From positions 1-42,680 of the IMG/VR virus record IMGVR_UViG_3300031162_000808: a stretch of 42,680 nucleotides of DNA, one strand, 5' to 3'. A program made the translations under genes and the position numbers. Positions 8,432 to 16,942 of this stretch are shown piece by piece; the stretch's first letter is position 1, and every line of letters starts with the position of its first letter. The DNA comes from a virus. The notes under the pieces are model-generated. The model was not told the DNA's origin, searched no databases, and saw only the letters and a list, made by a program, of their open reading frames with translations.

Positions 8432-9595
8432 ATGGCTGTCGAATCCAAAATCAGAGAGCTCCTTGGCAAGGTCGGTGAAGTAGACGCTACTGACGCCCTT
8501 GTTGAGGAAGCCCAAAGCATTAAGGAAAAGGCTGGTCTACCAAACTCGAAAGATGTTGGTGACAAGACTACCCCTACACAGGGAAACTCAAATGCTAACC
8601 CAGAACAAGAAGACTTATCAGGTTCAGATGACAAGGGTGGATTAACTTCACCTGTTGGAAAAGCTGCATCTGCAAAGGCTTCAAAAGACAAAACACTACC
8701 TAAAGGTAACGGTGCTGGACAAGCTCCAAACTTTGACAGTGGCACAGACACTGCGTCTGTTGTAAATAAACCAACATCTGCTGGCGTCCGCGAAGAGGAA
8801 GAAGTAGAAGTTGAAGAAGATCAAGAAGTGATCGCTGAAGATGAAGTAGAAGAAATTTCTGCTGAATTTGACAGTGAACTGGTAGAGCAGGACATCGCTA
8901 CTCTGTTTGCTGACGAAGAACACCTAAGCGAAGACTTCAAAGTAAAAGCTGCATCTATTTTTGAAGCGGTACTTACTGCTAGAGTATCGTCAGAAATTGA
9001 CGCGATTGAATCTGACATCCGAGAAGAAGCAAAAGTAGCTGAAGAAGAGTTCCGTGTTGATATGGTCGAGAAGATCGATGCATATCTTACATACGTTGCT
9101 GAAAATTGGATGAAAGAAAATGAACTTGCTATTGAGCGAGGACTCAGGACAGAAATTACTGAGGACTTTATCAAGGGCATGAAGAGCTTGTTTGAAGACC
9201 ATTACATCGAAGTACCGGCTGAGAAGTATGACGTACTGGGTGAAATGCAGACTCAAATTGATGCACTGAAGACTAAGTTGGACGAGAACGTTGCAGAGAA
9301 GATTGCAATGGTTGCTGAAAACGTAGTACTACACCGTCAACAAGCACTTGCGGAAGCGTCTACTGATCTGACTGTAACAGAAGCAGAAAAACTTGCTAAA
9401 TTGGTTGAAAACGTTGAGTTTGATACTGAAGACATGTTTGCTGAGAAAGTATCTGTAATCAAAGAGAATTATTTCCCTAAGGTTAAAGCTACAACCGAAG
9501 ATAAAATGCAAGACACTGTAGAAGAAGAGTTCATCACAGAAAACAATGCAATGGCGATATACACACAGTCTATCAGCAAAGCAGTCAAAAAGTAA
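8432..9595 (+). CDS. 22: Prohead scaffold (major core) protein gp22
   Basis: This 387-aa acidic, helical protein lies between protease and capsid genes, the place of T4 gp22 (269 aa). Residues 1-120 are low-complexity (Ser, Gly, Lys, Asp), then comes an acidic block (EEEEVEVEEDQEVIAEDEVEE), then long helices with heptads and a typical gp22-like C-terminal half (KLAKLVENVEFDTEDMFAEK). The protein fills the prohead and is destroyed by gp21. It is longer than in T4, mainly from the N-terminal low-complexity extension. Confidence 0.88.
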   Translation: MAVESKIRELLGKVGEVDATDALVEEAQSIKEKAGLPNSKDVGDKTTPTQGNSNANPEQEDLSGSDDKGGLTSPVGKAASAKASKDKTLPKGNGAGQAPNFDSGTDTASVVNKPTSAGVREEEEVEVEEDQEVIAEDEVEEISAEFDSELVEQDIATLFADEEHLSEDFKVKAASIFEAVLTARVSSEIDAIESDIREEAKVAEEEFRVDMVEKIDAYLTYVAENWMKENELAIERGLRTEITEDFIKGMKSLFEDHYIEVPAEKYDVLGEMQTQIDALKTKLDENVAEKIAMVAENVVLHRQQALAEASTDLTVTEAEKLAKLVENVEFDTEDMFAEKVSVIKENYFPKVKATTEDKMQDTVEEEFITENNAMAIYTQSISKAVKK

Positions 9596-9600
9596 TTTTT

Positions 9601-9608
9601 TATAAATA
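9601..9608 (+). promoter_or_regulatory. Late promoter box before gene 23
   Basis: An exact TATAAATA lies seven bases after the gene 22 stop and 48 bases before the capsid start. The A/T-rich leader ends in the RBS TAGGAG. Confidence 0.88.
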
Positions 9609-9655
9609 GTAATAATAATATTATATACAACACAACCAAGTTAGGAGAAACTTAA

Positions 9656-10927
9656 ATGTATCTTTCAGAGCAATTACAACAGAAATGGAGTCCTGTCCTC
9701 GAACACGCGGATTTGCCTGCCATTAAAGACCCGCACAAGCGAGCAGTCACTACTATCATTCTTGAAAACCAAGAGAAAGCTCTGCGTGAAGAAAGGCACG
9801 CTTTGTTTTCAGAAGCAGCACCTAGCAACAGCGTAACTGGCGGCGGAATCGACAACTACGATCCAATTCTTATCTCATTGGTACGGCGCGCACTTCCTAA
9901 CCTTATGGCATATGATGTCGCTGGCGTTCAGCCAATGACTGGACCTACTGGTCTTATCTTTGCTATGAAGTCGCACTACGGCACACAGAACGGCGCTGAA
10001 GCACTGTTCAACGAAGCTGATTCTGACTTCTCTGGTGCAGGTCAACATGCTGGCTCAAACCCAGTAGACGGTGCTTACACAACAGGTACTGGCGTTGCAA
10101 CAGCAACAGGCGAAGATTTCGGTGACAGTGTTACTCTTAACGAGATGGCATTCAGCATCGAAAAGACAACTGTTACTGCTAAGACCCGTGCGTTGAAAGC
10201 TGAGTACACAGTAGAACTTGCACAAGACTTGAAAGCAGTACACGGTCTTGACGCAGAAGGCGAGTTGAGCAACATCTTGTCTCAAGAAATTCTTGCTGAA
10301 ATTAACCGCGAAGTAATTCGCACAATCTACAAAGTCGCTAAGCCTGGTGCTGCATCTACTGCAACTGCTGGTACTTTCGACTTAGACGTTGACTCTAACG
10401 GTCGTTGGTCTGTAGAGCGTTTCAAGGGCTTGTTGTTCAACATCGAGCGTGATGCAAACGTAATCGCACAAGACACTCGACGTGGAAAAGGTAACTTCAT
10501 CATCTGTTCAGCAGACGTTGCAAGTGCTTTGGCTATGTCAGGCGTTCTTGACTATACTCCTGCTTTGTCTACTGACTTAAACGTTGACGATACTGGCAAC
10601 ACTTTTGCTGGTGTGCTTAACGGACGTTACAAAGTTTATATCGATCCGTACTCCGCCAACACTGGTTCTGCTAGTCAGTTCTACGTTGCAGGCTACAAGG
10701 GTTCTAGTGCGTATGACGCAGGTATTTTCTACTGCCCGTACGTTCCTTTACAGATGGTTCGCGCAATCGACCCAGCGACATTCCAGCCAAAGATCGGCTT
10801 CAAGACTCGCTACGGCATGATCGCTAACCCGTTCGTAACACAAGCTAACGGTACAACTGACGCTGATACATTTACTGCATCTCGCAACCAGTACTACCGC
10901 AAAGTTAAAGTAACGAATTTGATGTAA
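9656..10927 (+). CDS. 23: Major capsid protein gp23
   Basis: The 423-aa protein builds the HK97-fold shell. Family segments are IDNYDPILISLVRRALPNL, GVQPMTGPTGLIFAMK near residue 90, TVTAKTRALKAEYTVELAQD near 175 and PFVTQANG near the C-terminus. T4 gp23 is 521 aa before cleavage; this one is shorter, with a short N-terminal segment. A likely gp21 cleavage site is FSE/A at Glu53. Codons are biased towards C-ending forms (AAC, TAC, GAC) more than in neighbours, as expected of a highly expressed gene. It has its own late promoter and is followed by a strong terminator. Confidence 0.97.
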   Translation: MYLSEQLQQKWSPVLEHADLPAIKDPHKRAVTTIILENQEKALREERHALFSEAAPSNSVTGGGIDNYDPILISLVRRALPNLMAYDVAGVQPMTGPTGLIFAMKSHYGTQNGAEALFNEADSDFSGAGQHAGSNPVDGAYTTGTGVATATGEDFGDSVTLNEMAFSIEKTTVTAKTRALKAEYTVELAQDLKAVHGLDAEGELSNILSQEILAEINREVIRTIYKVAKPGAASTATAGTFDLDVDSNGRWSVERFKGLLFNIERDANVIAQDTRRGKGNFIICSADVASALAMSGVLDYTPALSTDLNVDDTGNTFAGVLNGRYKVYIDPYSANTGSASQFYVAGYKGSSAYDAGIFYCPYVPLQMVRAIDPATFQPKIGFKTRYGMIANPFVTQANGTTDADTFTASRNQYYRKVKVTNLM

Positions 10928-10959
10928 GAAAAATAGTCTCTTTAGAGATCGATTTTAAG

Positions 10960-10984
10960 AGCGCACTTCGGTGCGCTTTTTTTT
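10960..10984 (+). terminator. Rho-independent terminator after gene 23
   Basis: A 7-bp stem AGCGCAC/GTGCGCT with a TTCG tetraloop is followed by eight T (from 10977). It closes the head-gene transcription unit. Confidence 0.95.
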
Positions 10985-10988
10985 GCCT

Positions 10989-10996
10989 TATAAATA
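10989..10996 (+). promoter_or_regulatory. Late promoter box immediately before the 2OG oxygenase gene
   Basis: An exact TATAAATA comes directly after the gene 23 terminator. The ATG at 11002 is only five bases further, so a normal late start site would fall on or next to the start codon. Confidence 0.8.
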
Positions 10997-11001
10997 GTTG
11001 C

Positions 11002-11733
11002 ATGACTATATTGAAGCATGTAACAGACTTGCATGGTGGTAACAGAAATGAGTATGCAACTGCACGGCCTATCCCATCTGTTGTCCTAGAAAACTTTCTC
11101 CCTGTTAACTTTGCGCTAAGGCTATATAAAGAAGCGCAGACTATTCCCGAAGAATACTGGACTATCTTTACAAGAAATAATAGTAGTATGCAAGAATGTA
11201 TACAGCTGCCGCATATGCCTGTTGCTAGAGAATTGCTAGAGCAGTTACATAGCAGTGAGGGGCTACGTTGGCTAGAAGATCTTACAGGCATCTCTGGCCT
11301 CATCCCTGACCCGCATATCACAGGAGCAGGGTATTCTAAAAGCTGGATCGGAGATTCGCTCAAAGTACATACTGACTTTAATTGGAACGAACAACTGAAG
11401 CTGCATAGAGCCTGTGCATTTATAGTATACCTGACGCCTGATTGGAAACCAGAATACAACGGTGCATTTGAATTTTGGGATCTCGACAAAAAGGAATGCA
11501 TCAAAAGTGTAGACTGCCTTTTCAATCGCGCTATCATATGGAATGATCATATGAGAGGGTTTCATGGTTATCCGAAGACTATAGATTGTCCTGAAGAAAT
11601 GCACAGAACAACATTCAGATTGTTTTTCTATACTAGCAACTCTACATATAACCCAGATGATAGACCTCATAGAAGTTTGTACTGGTATGATAGAGAAGCT
11701 AACGCGCCATATGATATAACCTCGAGAAAATGA
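11002..11733 (+). CDS. 2-oxoglutarate/Fe(II)-dependent oxygenase (prolyl-4-hydroxylase-like)
   Basis: This 243-aa protein has the iron and cosubstrate signature of the double-stranded beta-helix dioxygenases: HTD at 123-125, a distal His in RGFHGYPK (His188) and an Arg in TTFRLFFY (Arg206). An opening VVLENFLP segment is typical of the phage P4H-like group. Such enzymes hydroxylate a protein side chain, a nucleobase or a sugar; the substrate cannot be read from the sequence. It is expressed late and is coupled (ATGA) to a putative glycosyltransferase, so hydroxylation followed by glycosylation of a virion protein is one possibility. There is no obvious RBS, and the late box suggests a leaderless mRNA. 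Confidence 0.85.
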   Translation: MTILKHVTDLHGGNRNEYATARPIPSVVLENFLPVNFALRLYKEAQTIPEEYWTIFTRNNSSMQECIQLPHMPVARELLEQLHSSEGLRWLEDLTGISGLIPDPHITGAGYSKSWIGDSLKVHTDFNWNEQLKLHRACAFIVYLTPDWKPEYNGAFEFWDLDKKECIKSVDCLFNRAIIWNDHMRGFHGYPKTIDCPEEMHRTTFRLFFYTSNSTYNPDDRPHRSLYWYDREANAPYDITSRK

Positions 11734-13076
11734 TAATGGAAAACCAGCTATTCGTGTTAACAGATGGCGGGCACAGCATACTCAGTAATATAACACAGCC
11801 TAAAACAAACATGACCAAGTTTATGTCAAGCCGTATTTCGGAAGAACCTGAGGTTGTACTATTTTATAACGAAACTGATCGAACACAACATCAAATACCT
11901 TTAAGAAAATTTATCAGCGATGATCTTTGGCAAACATTCAAGGACAACCCTAATTGGAAATTAGTGATATCATATGTCACTGACTACTATAATTACTATG
12001 ACATAGATCATTGGATTTCTATGTTTGAAAAACACAATATGCAAAATCAAATGCATAAAGTTTTTATTGGCTGCCTTGATATAAACTTTGAGTCTCTACT
12101 ACACCGAGCGTTTAAAAAAAGAGAGTTTCCCTTACCGACAACTTACCTGCAACCTGTCTGGGTAAATTATTGTCACAAGATTGGACTGGACAGCAATCCA
12201 ACACCAACTAAAAAATTTAGTATATTCAGTAGAAATTTTAAAGCTGAAAGGCTTGATTTATTTTACAGACTGCATGAAAGAAGTATTTTAGACCCAAGCA
12301 CTTGCAATTTTACTTTTTGGAATTGCAATCCTTATAGCGGCGGTGAGTCCACCCTAAAGTATAGTGTTTCCGAAATGCAAGTAATGTATGCCAATTGGCT
12401 TGAATCGAATGACGTGGATTATAAGTCACATCACAAACACGAAAAAATACAACAATTTTTAAACGCCGTTCCCTACACTTTAAACGACTATGCTGTCGAT
12501 AGCAAGTCGCTTATTGATAAATGGAATGATCTTATCATTACCGCTATACAAGATGCTTGCTTCCATGTTGTCGTTGAGTCACACTTTAAACATTATGCTA
12601 TAGAGTTTATACATTTAGATACTGCTACATCATATCATGCTCCGGTTGCGCCTATATTAGCACACCCAGAGAAATCTAGATTTAAACTCACATACAATGA
12701 TTTTTCAGCAACCTTTATTACAGAAAAAACATACAAAGCACTGATAAGTAAAAGACCATTCATAGGATATGCAAGTGCATATTATCTAGAACACATAAAA
12801 AGCATGGGGTTCAAAACATTCTCTCCTTGGATTGATGAGAGTTATGATACAGAAGAAAATGATGAGCAGCGATTGCAACTCATAGTAAAAGAAATAGCAA
12901 AACTTAATTCTATGTCGCTTCCTGATTTACACAATATGCTTTCAGAAATGGAAGAGATACTTGCGCACAACCGCGATCATGTATCCGTTTTAGCTTCTAA
13001 CCACACTCTACCAGAGGAAATTTCTTGGATAAATGATAGAAATATCTGTATGGCACCGCACTTCAGAGAGATATAA
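11730..13076 (+). CDS. Putative glycosyltransferase with GT10 (fucosyltransferase)-like C-terminal motif
   Basis: The 448-aa protein has no confident N-terminal match. Its last 150 residues contain FITEKTYKALISKRPFIGY followed by an acidic IDESYD segment. The (T/S)EK-x-Y-x-A-L pattern followed by a hydrophobic strand is the nucleotide-sugar site found in GT10-like enzymes and in many marine phage proteins. It starts inside the stop of the oxygenase gene (ATGA), with a second ATG two codons on. Three Cys and several aromatic clusters lie in the middle part. Fucosyltransferase activity is not established; the call is a fold-level guess. Confidence 0.5.
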   Translation: MIMENQLFVLTDGGHSILSNITQPKTNMTKFMSSRISEEPEVVLFYNETDRTQHQIPLRKFISDDLWQTFKDNPNWKLVISYVTDYYNYYDIDHWISMFEKHNMQNQMHKVFIGCLDINFESLLHRAFKKREFPLPTTYLQPVWVNYCHKIGLDSNPTPTKKFSIFSRNFKAERLDLFYRLHERSILDPSTCNFTFWNCNPYSGGESTLKYSVSEMQVMYANWLESNDVDYKSHHKHEKIQQFLNAVPYTLNDYAVDSKSLIDKWNDLIITAIQDACFHVVVESHFKHYAIEFIHLDTATSYHAPVAPILAHPEKSRFKLTYNDFSATFITEKTYKALISKRPFIGYASAYYLEHIKSMGFKTFSPWIDESYDTEENDEQRLQLIVKEIAKLNSMSLPDLHNMLSEMEEILAHNRDHVSVLASNHTLPEEISWINDRNICMAPHFREI

Positions 13077-13079
13077 ATA
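13072..13079 (+). promoter_or_regulatory. Late promoter box before the second tube-like gene
   Basis: An exact TATAAATA overlaps the stop codon of the upstream gene and lies 22 bases before the ATG at 13102, which has the RBS TTAGGAGA. Confidence 0.82.
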
Positions 13080-13101
13080 GTACATAACTTTAGGAGATAT
13101 C

Positions 13102-13689
13102 ATGGCATACAATCCGATAACTAATGTCGCTGAAGCAGGTTTAACAGGTGCGACAAATCCATCTGAGTTAGACTTTCTTAGACCTACTGGGTTCAAGTTT
13201 CAGATACACAACATTCCAAATGTGTCCTTCTTTTGTCAGGCAGCTAACTTGCCGCAGATGTCTATTGGTTCGCCTGAAGTAGAAACTCCACTATCAACTC
13301 TTGCGTTTCCCGGTGACAAGCTGAGATTCGGTGAGCTAGTTATTAGATTCCTTGTACAAGAAGATATGTCTAATTACAAAGAATTGTACAACTGGATGAT
13401 AGGCTTAGGTTCTCCTGAAGACCATAAACAATTTACAAAATATATAGATGGACAACGATACCGATTTCCGAATCAAAATCAAAGAGCTAAAGACCTTGGT
13501 CAGTTCAGTGATGCTGATCTTTTCGTTCTTGATAGTAACAATAATCCTGCAAATCGTATTTCTTTTGTAGACTGTTTCCCGGTTAGCTTGGAAGGACTTG
13601 ACTTCGACATTAGCTCCGGTGATCAAAACTACTTTGTTGGTGTCGCGGCATTCAAATATCGACTATTTACAGTAGAAACGGTCACATAG
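13102..13689 (+). CDS. Second tail-tube-fold protein (gp19-like/baseplate-tube family)
   Basis: This 195-aa protein shares the tube-fold outline of gp19: RPTGFKFQIHNIPNVSFFCQAANLP, where gp19 has NQFRVDLAFPG and a similar GAALP turn, then GDKLRFGELVIRFLVQEDMSNY matching GREIKLAGERIFDPWTITI, and a C-terminal strand pair (VGVAAFKYRLFTVE). T4 builds its tube start from tube-fold proteins gp48 and gp54, and many marine T4-like phages carry an extra gp19-like protein. A baseplate-tube junction role is inferred. It has its own late promoter and lies away from the tail genes. Confidence 0.7.
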   Translation: MAYNPITNVAEAGLTGATNPSELDFLRPTGFKFQIHNIPNVSFFCQAANLPQMSIGSPEVETPLSTLAFPGDKLRFGELVIRFLVQEDMSNYKELYNWMIGLGSPEDHKQFTKYIDGQRYRFPNQNQRAKDLGQFSDADLFVLDSNNNPANRISFVDCFPVSLEGLDFDISSGDQNYFVGVAAFKYRLFTVETVT

Positions 13690-13692
13690 AGC

Positions 13693-13721
13693 TTGACTTT
13701 TATACCGTAATGCGGTATAAT
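13693..13721 (+). promoter_or_regulatory. Sigma-70 promoter with inverted repeat before uvsY
   Basis: TTGACT, 17 bp, TATAAT, followed by GTG. An inverted repeat TTATACCG / CGGTATAA (13700-13707 and 13713-13720, 5-base loop) covers the spacer and most of the -10 box, the typical layout of a repressor operator or an attenuating hairpin. Confidence 0.85.
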
Positions 13722-13724
13722 GTG

Positions 13725-13732
13725 TATAAATA
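13725..13732 (+). promoter_or_regulatory. Late promoter box before uvsY
   Basis: An exact TATAAATA begins four bases after the early -10 box, giving uvsY-uvsW a compact early-plus-late promoter pair. The ATG is at 13751. Confidence 0.8.
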
Positions 13733-13750
13733 AGACCTCTAGAGATTATT

Positions 13751-14194
13751 ATGATAACATTGAAAGAACTCCAAGACTCTTGGGCTGTAGACTGTAGGAT
13801 TGACGAACTATCACTCGGCAAAGAGTCTACACGCACCCCTGAACTACACTCAAAATATCTAAACCACATGTCAGATGTAAGATTGCATTTGCGTAGATCA
13901 CAAGCCGCCCTATATAAGTTGCGCAAGATCAAGACCTCATACTTTCGCGGCGAACTCTCTAGAGACGAGCTTGTTGCATTAGATTGGGATCAATGGTTAG
14001 GACCCAAGCCGCTGAAATCTGACATGAACGAAATGCTCGACTCAGATGATGATGTGATCGAGCAAACAAACAAAGTAGAATACATCGCAACTGTCGGTGA
14101 TTTTTTAGAGCGGGTGTTACGCAATCTAAATAGTAGGACATGGGACATCAAAAACAGTATAGAGTGGACTAAATTCACTAACGGGCTTTTGTAA
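13751..14194 (+). CDS. uvsY: UvsY recombination mediator
   Basis: At 147 aa this is close to T4 UvsY (137 aa), which loads UvsX recombinase onto gp32-coated single-stranded DNA. Similarity to the T4 protein is visible along its length: a LKELQ..W..D..ID opening, LHSKYLNHMSDVRLHLRR in place of YSKWLNKHSSIKKEMLR, KTSYFRGELSRDEL in place of the Tyr-Tyr-Ser-Gly stretch, and a C-terminal FLERVLRNLNSRTWDIKNSIEW helix. It is followed by uvsW (TAATG overlap), the same pair as in T4, and preceded by a paired early and late promoter. Confidence 0.88.
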   Translation: MITLKELQDSWAVDCRIDELSLGKESTRTPELHSKYLNHMSDVRLHLRRSQAALYKLRKIKTSYFRGELSRDELVALDWDQWLGPKPLKSDMNEMLDSDDDVIEQTNKVEYIATVGDFLERVLRNLNSRTWDIKNSIEWTKFTNGLL

Positions 14195-15684
14195 TGATAA
14201 CAGTGACTAAAAAGAATGAAGTTTATCTGATTGTAGATTGCGATGTCAGCACTCTACAGGAGATCAATGACTTCTTTACTTTTGAAGTACCAGGCGCACG
14301 ATTCATGCCTGCGTACAAGTCACGCATGTGGGACGGCAAAGCTAGATTGTTCAACATCTATGCTAAAGAATTACCAGTTGGATTGTTATCATATCTTGAA
14401 GGATTCGCAAAGCAACTAGAATACTCAATAAGTATAAATATCGACGTTATCGGCGATCCGGTATCAAACTCATATATCGAAAACTTTACAAAGGAGTTAA
14501 ATCTACACACTAATGGCAAATCAATCGAAGCCCGTGATTACCAAATTGAAGCTGCGTCTACTGCGATTCGCTCAGGACGCCAACTCTTACTTAGCCCCAC
14601 TAGCAGTGGTAAGTCTCTCATTCTTTTTACCCTGGTTCGTTATTATCAGCGTTTAGGAAAAAAACAACTCTTAGTTGTCCCGACCACTTCATTAGTGGAG
14701 CAGATGTACGGAGACTTTCAAGACTATGCATCTGAAACAAATTGGCAAGCATCTGAAAATGTCCATCGTATATACGGTGGTAAAGAAAAATCAAATGAAT
14801 TTCCAATCACAGTAACAACCTGGCAATCCATATATAAGTTCCCAAAGAAATGGTTTGAGAAATTTGATGTTGTATATGGGGATGAGGCGCATTTATTTAA
14901 AGCAAAATCACTGACTAGCATTATGAATAAATGTGAGAATGCGCCTTATCGATTCGGTGCTACTGGTACGCTTGACGGATCAAAGACACATAAACTGGTA
15001 TTAGAAGGATGCTTCGGACCAGTGATAAATGTCACAACCACAAAAAAACTCATGGACGAAGGCAGTATCGCTAAATTAAAAGTGAACTGCATCGTCCTAC
15101 AATACCCTGACGAAGAAAGGAAAAAAGTCAAGGGTATGACATATCAAGAAGAAATGGACTATCTCGTATCTAATGTTAAGAGAAATGTCATTCTAAGAAA
15201 TCTATCTACCACACAAAAAGGAAACTCACTCGTATTATTTCAATACGTTGAGAAGCATGGCTCGATATTATACGATATGATTAAACGTAAAGTAGCTGAT
15301 GGGCGCCCTGTGTATTTCGTATACGGTGGCACTGACACTGATCAGCGTGAGAAGATTCGCGCATTGACAGAGAAAGCAAATGATGCTATCATCGTTGCGT
15401 CTTACGGTACATTCTCTACAGGCATCAACATAAGAAACTTACATAATGTCATCTTTGCATCACCCAGCAAATCTCGCATAAGAAACTTGCAGTCTATTGG
15501 TAGAGGACTTAGGAAAGGTGATGACAAAACTACATGTAACCTGTATGATGTTGGTGATGATCTGTCTTGGAAGTCCAAGAAGAACTACACGTTGAACCAC
15601 ATGATTGAGCGAATCAAATTATACAATGAAGAAAGTTTTGATTACAAGATTGTGAACCTTGATGTTTATGGGGAAAAGAAATGA
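14194..15684 (+). CDS. uvsW: UvsW ATP-dependent DNA/RNA helicase
   Basis: The 496-aa superfamily 2 helicase (T4 UvsW 503 aa) unwinds R-loops and branched DNA and shifts the phage from origin to recombination-dependent replication. The N-terminal substrate domain has the family hallmark YKSRMWDGKARLF (residues 41-53). Motor motifs are Walker A SPTSSGKS (134-141), DEAH (230-233), GATGT (255-259) and QSIGRGLRKG near the end. It starts on the last base of uvsY, and the next gene overlaps its stop by four bases. The identification is firm. Confidence 0.96.
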   Translation: MITVTKKNEVYLIVDCDVSTLQEINDFFTFEVPGARFMPAYKSRMWDGKARLFNIYAKELPVGLLSYLEGFAKQLEYSISINIDVIGDPVSNSYIENFTKELNLHTNGKSIEARDYQIEAASTAIRSGRQLLLSPTSSGKSLILFTLVRYYQRLGKKQLLVVPTTSLVEQMYGDFQDYASETNWQASENVHRIYGGKEKSNEFPITVTTWQSIYKFPKKWFEKFDVVYGDEAHLFKAKSLTSIMNKCENAPYRFGATGTLDGSKTHKLVLEGCFGPVINVTTTKKLMDEGSIAKLKVNCIVLQYPDEERKKVKGMTYQEEMDYLVSNVKRNVILRNLSTTQKGNSLVLFQYVEKHGSILYDMIKRKVADGRPVYFVYGGTDTDQREKIRALTEKANDAIIVASYGTFSTGINIRNLHNVIFASPSKSRIRNLQSIGRGLRKGDDKTTCNLYDVGDDLSWKSKKNYTLNHMIERIKLYNEESFDYKIVNLDVYGEKK

Positions 15685-16577
15685 ACGTGAAAGCCTACAT
15701 CATATCTTACTTCGGTAGTAAGGATCAGCCAGAAGCCAGAAGCATCCGTTTAGAAAATCACAAAAAGCAGATTGAATTCTGGCAAAACACTTGCCCTAAT
15801 ATGCAAATTAAAGTTTTAGCACAAGACTATTACGCGGATGAATATATACCTGGCGTTGAGTATTTGCCGCATGCTTTGGTTCCGCCTGGAAAAGCTAGAA
15901 ATCTATTGCTTGAGGCTTTCTATGCAGATAGCACACATGAGTGGGCTTTGTTTATGGACAACGATGCTATACTAAAAGAACATGCAGAATTCCCACACAC
16001 AGGTATTAATATATGTGACGTAATCACTGACTACCCAGAGAATTTTGAGGGAGTTGATCTGTTCTTCCCTCACTGGGACGGTAGACCGGGAGACGGCGCA
16101 TTCAAAGACAAGTACAGCAATCTTGATAAAAATTATCTCAATGTTAAATGGAACGAGGAGTTGTGCTTCGATAGAAAGTTTGGATCTATGAAAGGTACGA
16201 TGTTCTTTCTAAGAAAAAATAATGCCAAGGTCATGTTCAGAGAAGAGTTTGATTATGTAGATGGGCAGTTAGTAGTAGGCGAAGATGATTTCTTTGCACT
16301 TGAATGTGCTATGAATAGTTATGGTACTTACATTCTAAGAAACATTATGTTGAAGGAGTTCACATCTCCTAGTACACACGCTGGAGCACAGAACACTCGT
16401 AAAGCAGAGATGGATAAGGGTGATAAGATCTTTAGTAAAGTATATGGTTTGCCTGCAAGTAGAGGGCAGTGGTATAAATATGTAGGAAGACGATACGGGA
16501 TATATCTTGACAAGAGAATAACAAGGCCATATACAAAAAACTATGTTGTTCACACTTTGGAGTCGCTTTTCGCATGA
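15681..16577 (+). CDS. GT-A-fold glycosyltransferase, substrate unknown
   Basis: This 298-aa protein looks like a nucleotide-sugar-dependent transferase. It has an N-terminal Rossmann-like start (VKAYIISYFGS), a metal-binding DxD-type motif in ALFMDNDA (93-95), and an acidic EDDFFALE (201-208) where the catalytic base would be expected. A PPGKARNLLLEAF segment (68-80) resembles the donor-binding loop of GT2-like enzymes. It overlaps both neighbours by four bases (ATGA junctions), so it is co-expressed with uvsW and the LSm-like gene. Whether it modifies DNA, virion protein or host surface cannot be told. Confidence 0.65.
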   Translation: MNVKAYIISYFGSKDQPEARSIRLENHKKQIEFWQNTCPNMQIKVLAQDYYADEYIPGVEYLPHALVPPGKARNLLLEAFYADSTHEWALFMDNDAILKEHAEFPHTGINICDVITDYPENFEGVDLFFPHWDGRPGDGAFKDKYSNLDKNYLNVKWNEELCFDRKFGSMKGTMFFLRKNNAKVMFREEFDYVDGQLVVGEDDFFALECAMNSYGTYILRNIMLKEFTSPSTHAGAQNTRKAEMDKGDKIFSKVYGLPASRGQWYKYVGRRYGIYLDKRITRPYTKNYVVHTLESLFA

Positions 16578-16942
16578 CTGATAAAATAAAACTTTTTAAA
16601 CTAATAACAGGTGATCAGATCATTGCTATGGTTGATGAGGCTACCATTGACTTGGATGAGTATATTACGTTATCTTTTCCTGTTGAGGTTCTTACTGAAT
16701 ATACTGAAACGCAGAGAGGTCTGCATGAACGATTTAATTTGAAACCTTGGCAGTCTCTTACAAGCTCGGATTCATTGACTATAAATAGTAGTGTAATACT
16801 TTATGTTACTGAAATGAAAGAAGAGTTTGTAACTGAGTACATGGGAACAGTTGAGCACTTTTATATGGGAGGAAAAGATTCGATGGAAGATGAAGAGCTA
16901 CCGAAACTGAAAGCATCTAAGCAGACATCTACTGTACATTGA
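16574..16942 (+). CDS. Small LSm-like protein of unknown function (paralogue of the 38820 gene)
   Basis: This 122-aa product opens KIKLFKLITGDQIIAMVDEAT, followed by strands ending FPVEVL, ILYVTEM and VTEYMG. The same KLxTGxxIIA opening and strand order occur in the 110-aa protein at 38820, so the two are diverged paralogues. The pattern recalls an Sm/LSm-type small beta barrel, which in host proteins binds RNA; this is a structural guess. The C-terminal 20 residues are charged and probably disordered. It is coupled to the glycosyltransferase upstream. Confidence 0.6.
   Translation: MTDKIKLFKLITGDQIIAMVDEATIDLDEYITLSFPVEVLTEYTETQRGLHERFNLKPWQSLTSSDSLTINSSVILYVTEMKEEFVTEYMGTVEHFYMGGKDSMEDEELPKLKASKQTSTVH
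16780..16787 (+). promoter_or_regulatory. Possible late box upstream of gene 55
   Basis: An exact TATAAATA lies inside the LSm-like gene, 249 bases before the gene 55 start. It could add late expression of gp55, but a chance match in A/T-rich coding sequence is equally possible. Confidence 0.3.

Noticed and set aside
14433-14440. TATAAATA inside uvsW
   Set aside because: Deep in the coding region, with no gene start near enough to profit; likely chance in A/T-rich codons.
15364-15392. TTGACA-17-TATCAT inside uvsW
   Set aside because: The -10 box is weak and the TGTG tail is missing; no gene starts within 280 bases.
16473-16480. TATAAATA inside the GT-A gene
   Set aside because: About 94 bases before the LSm-like gene, which already couples to the gene upstream; not convincing as a promoter.
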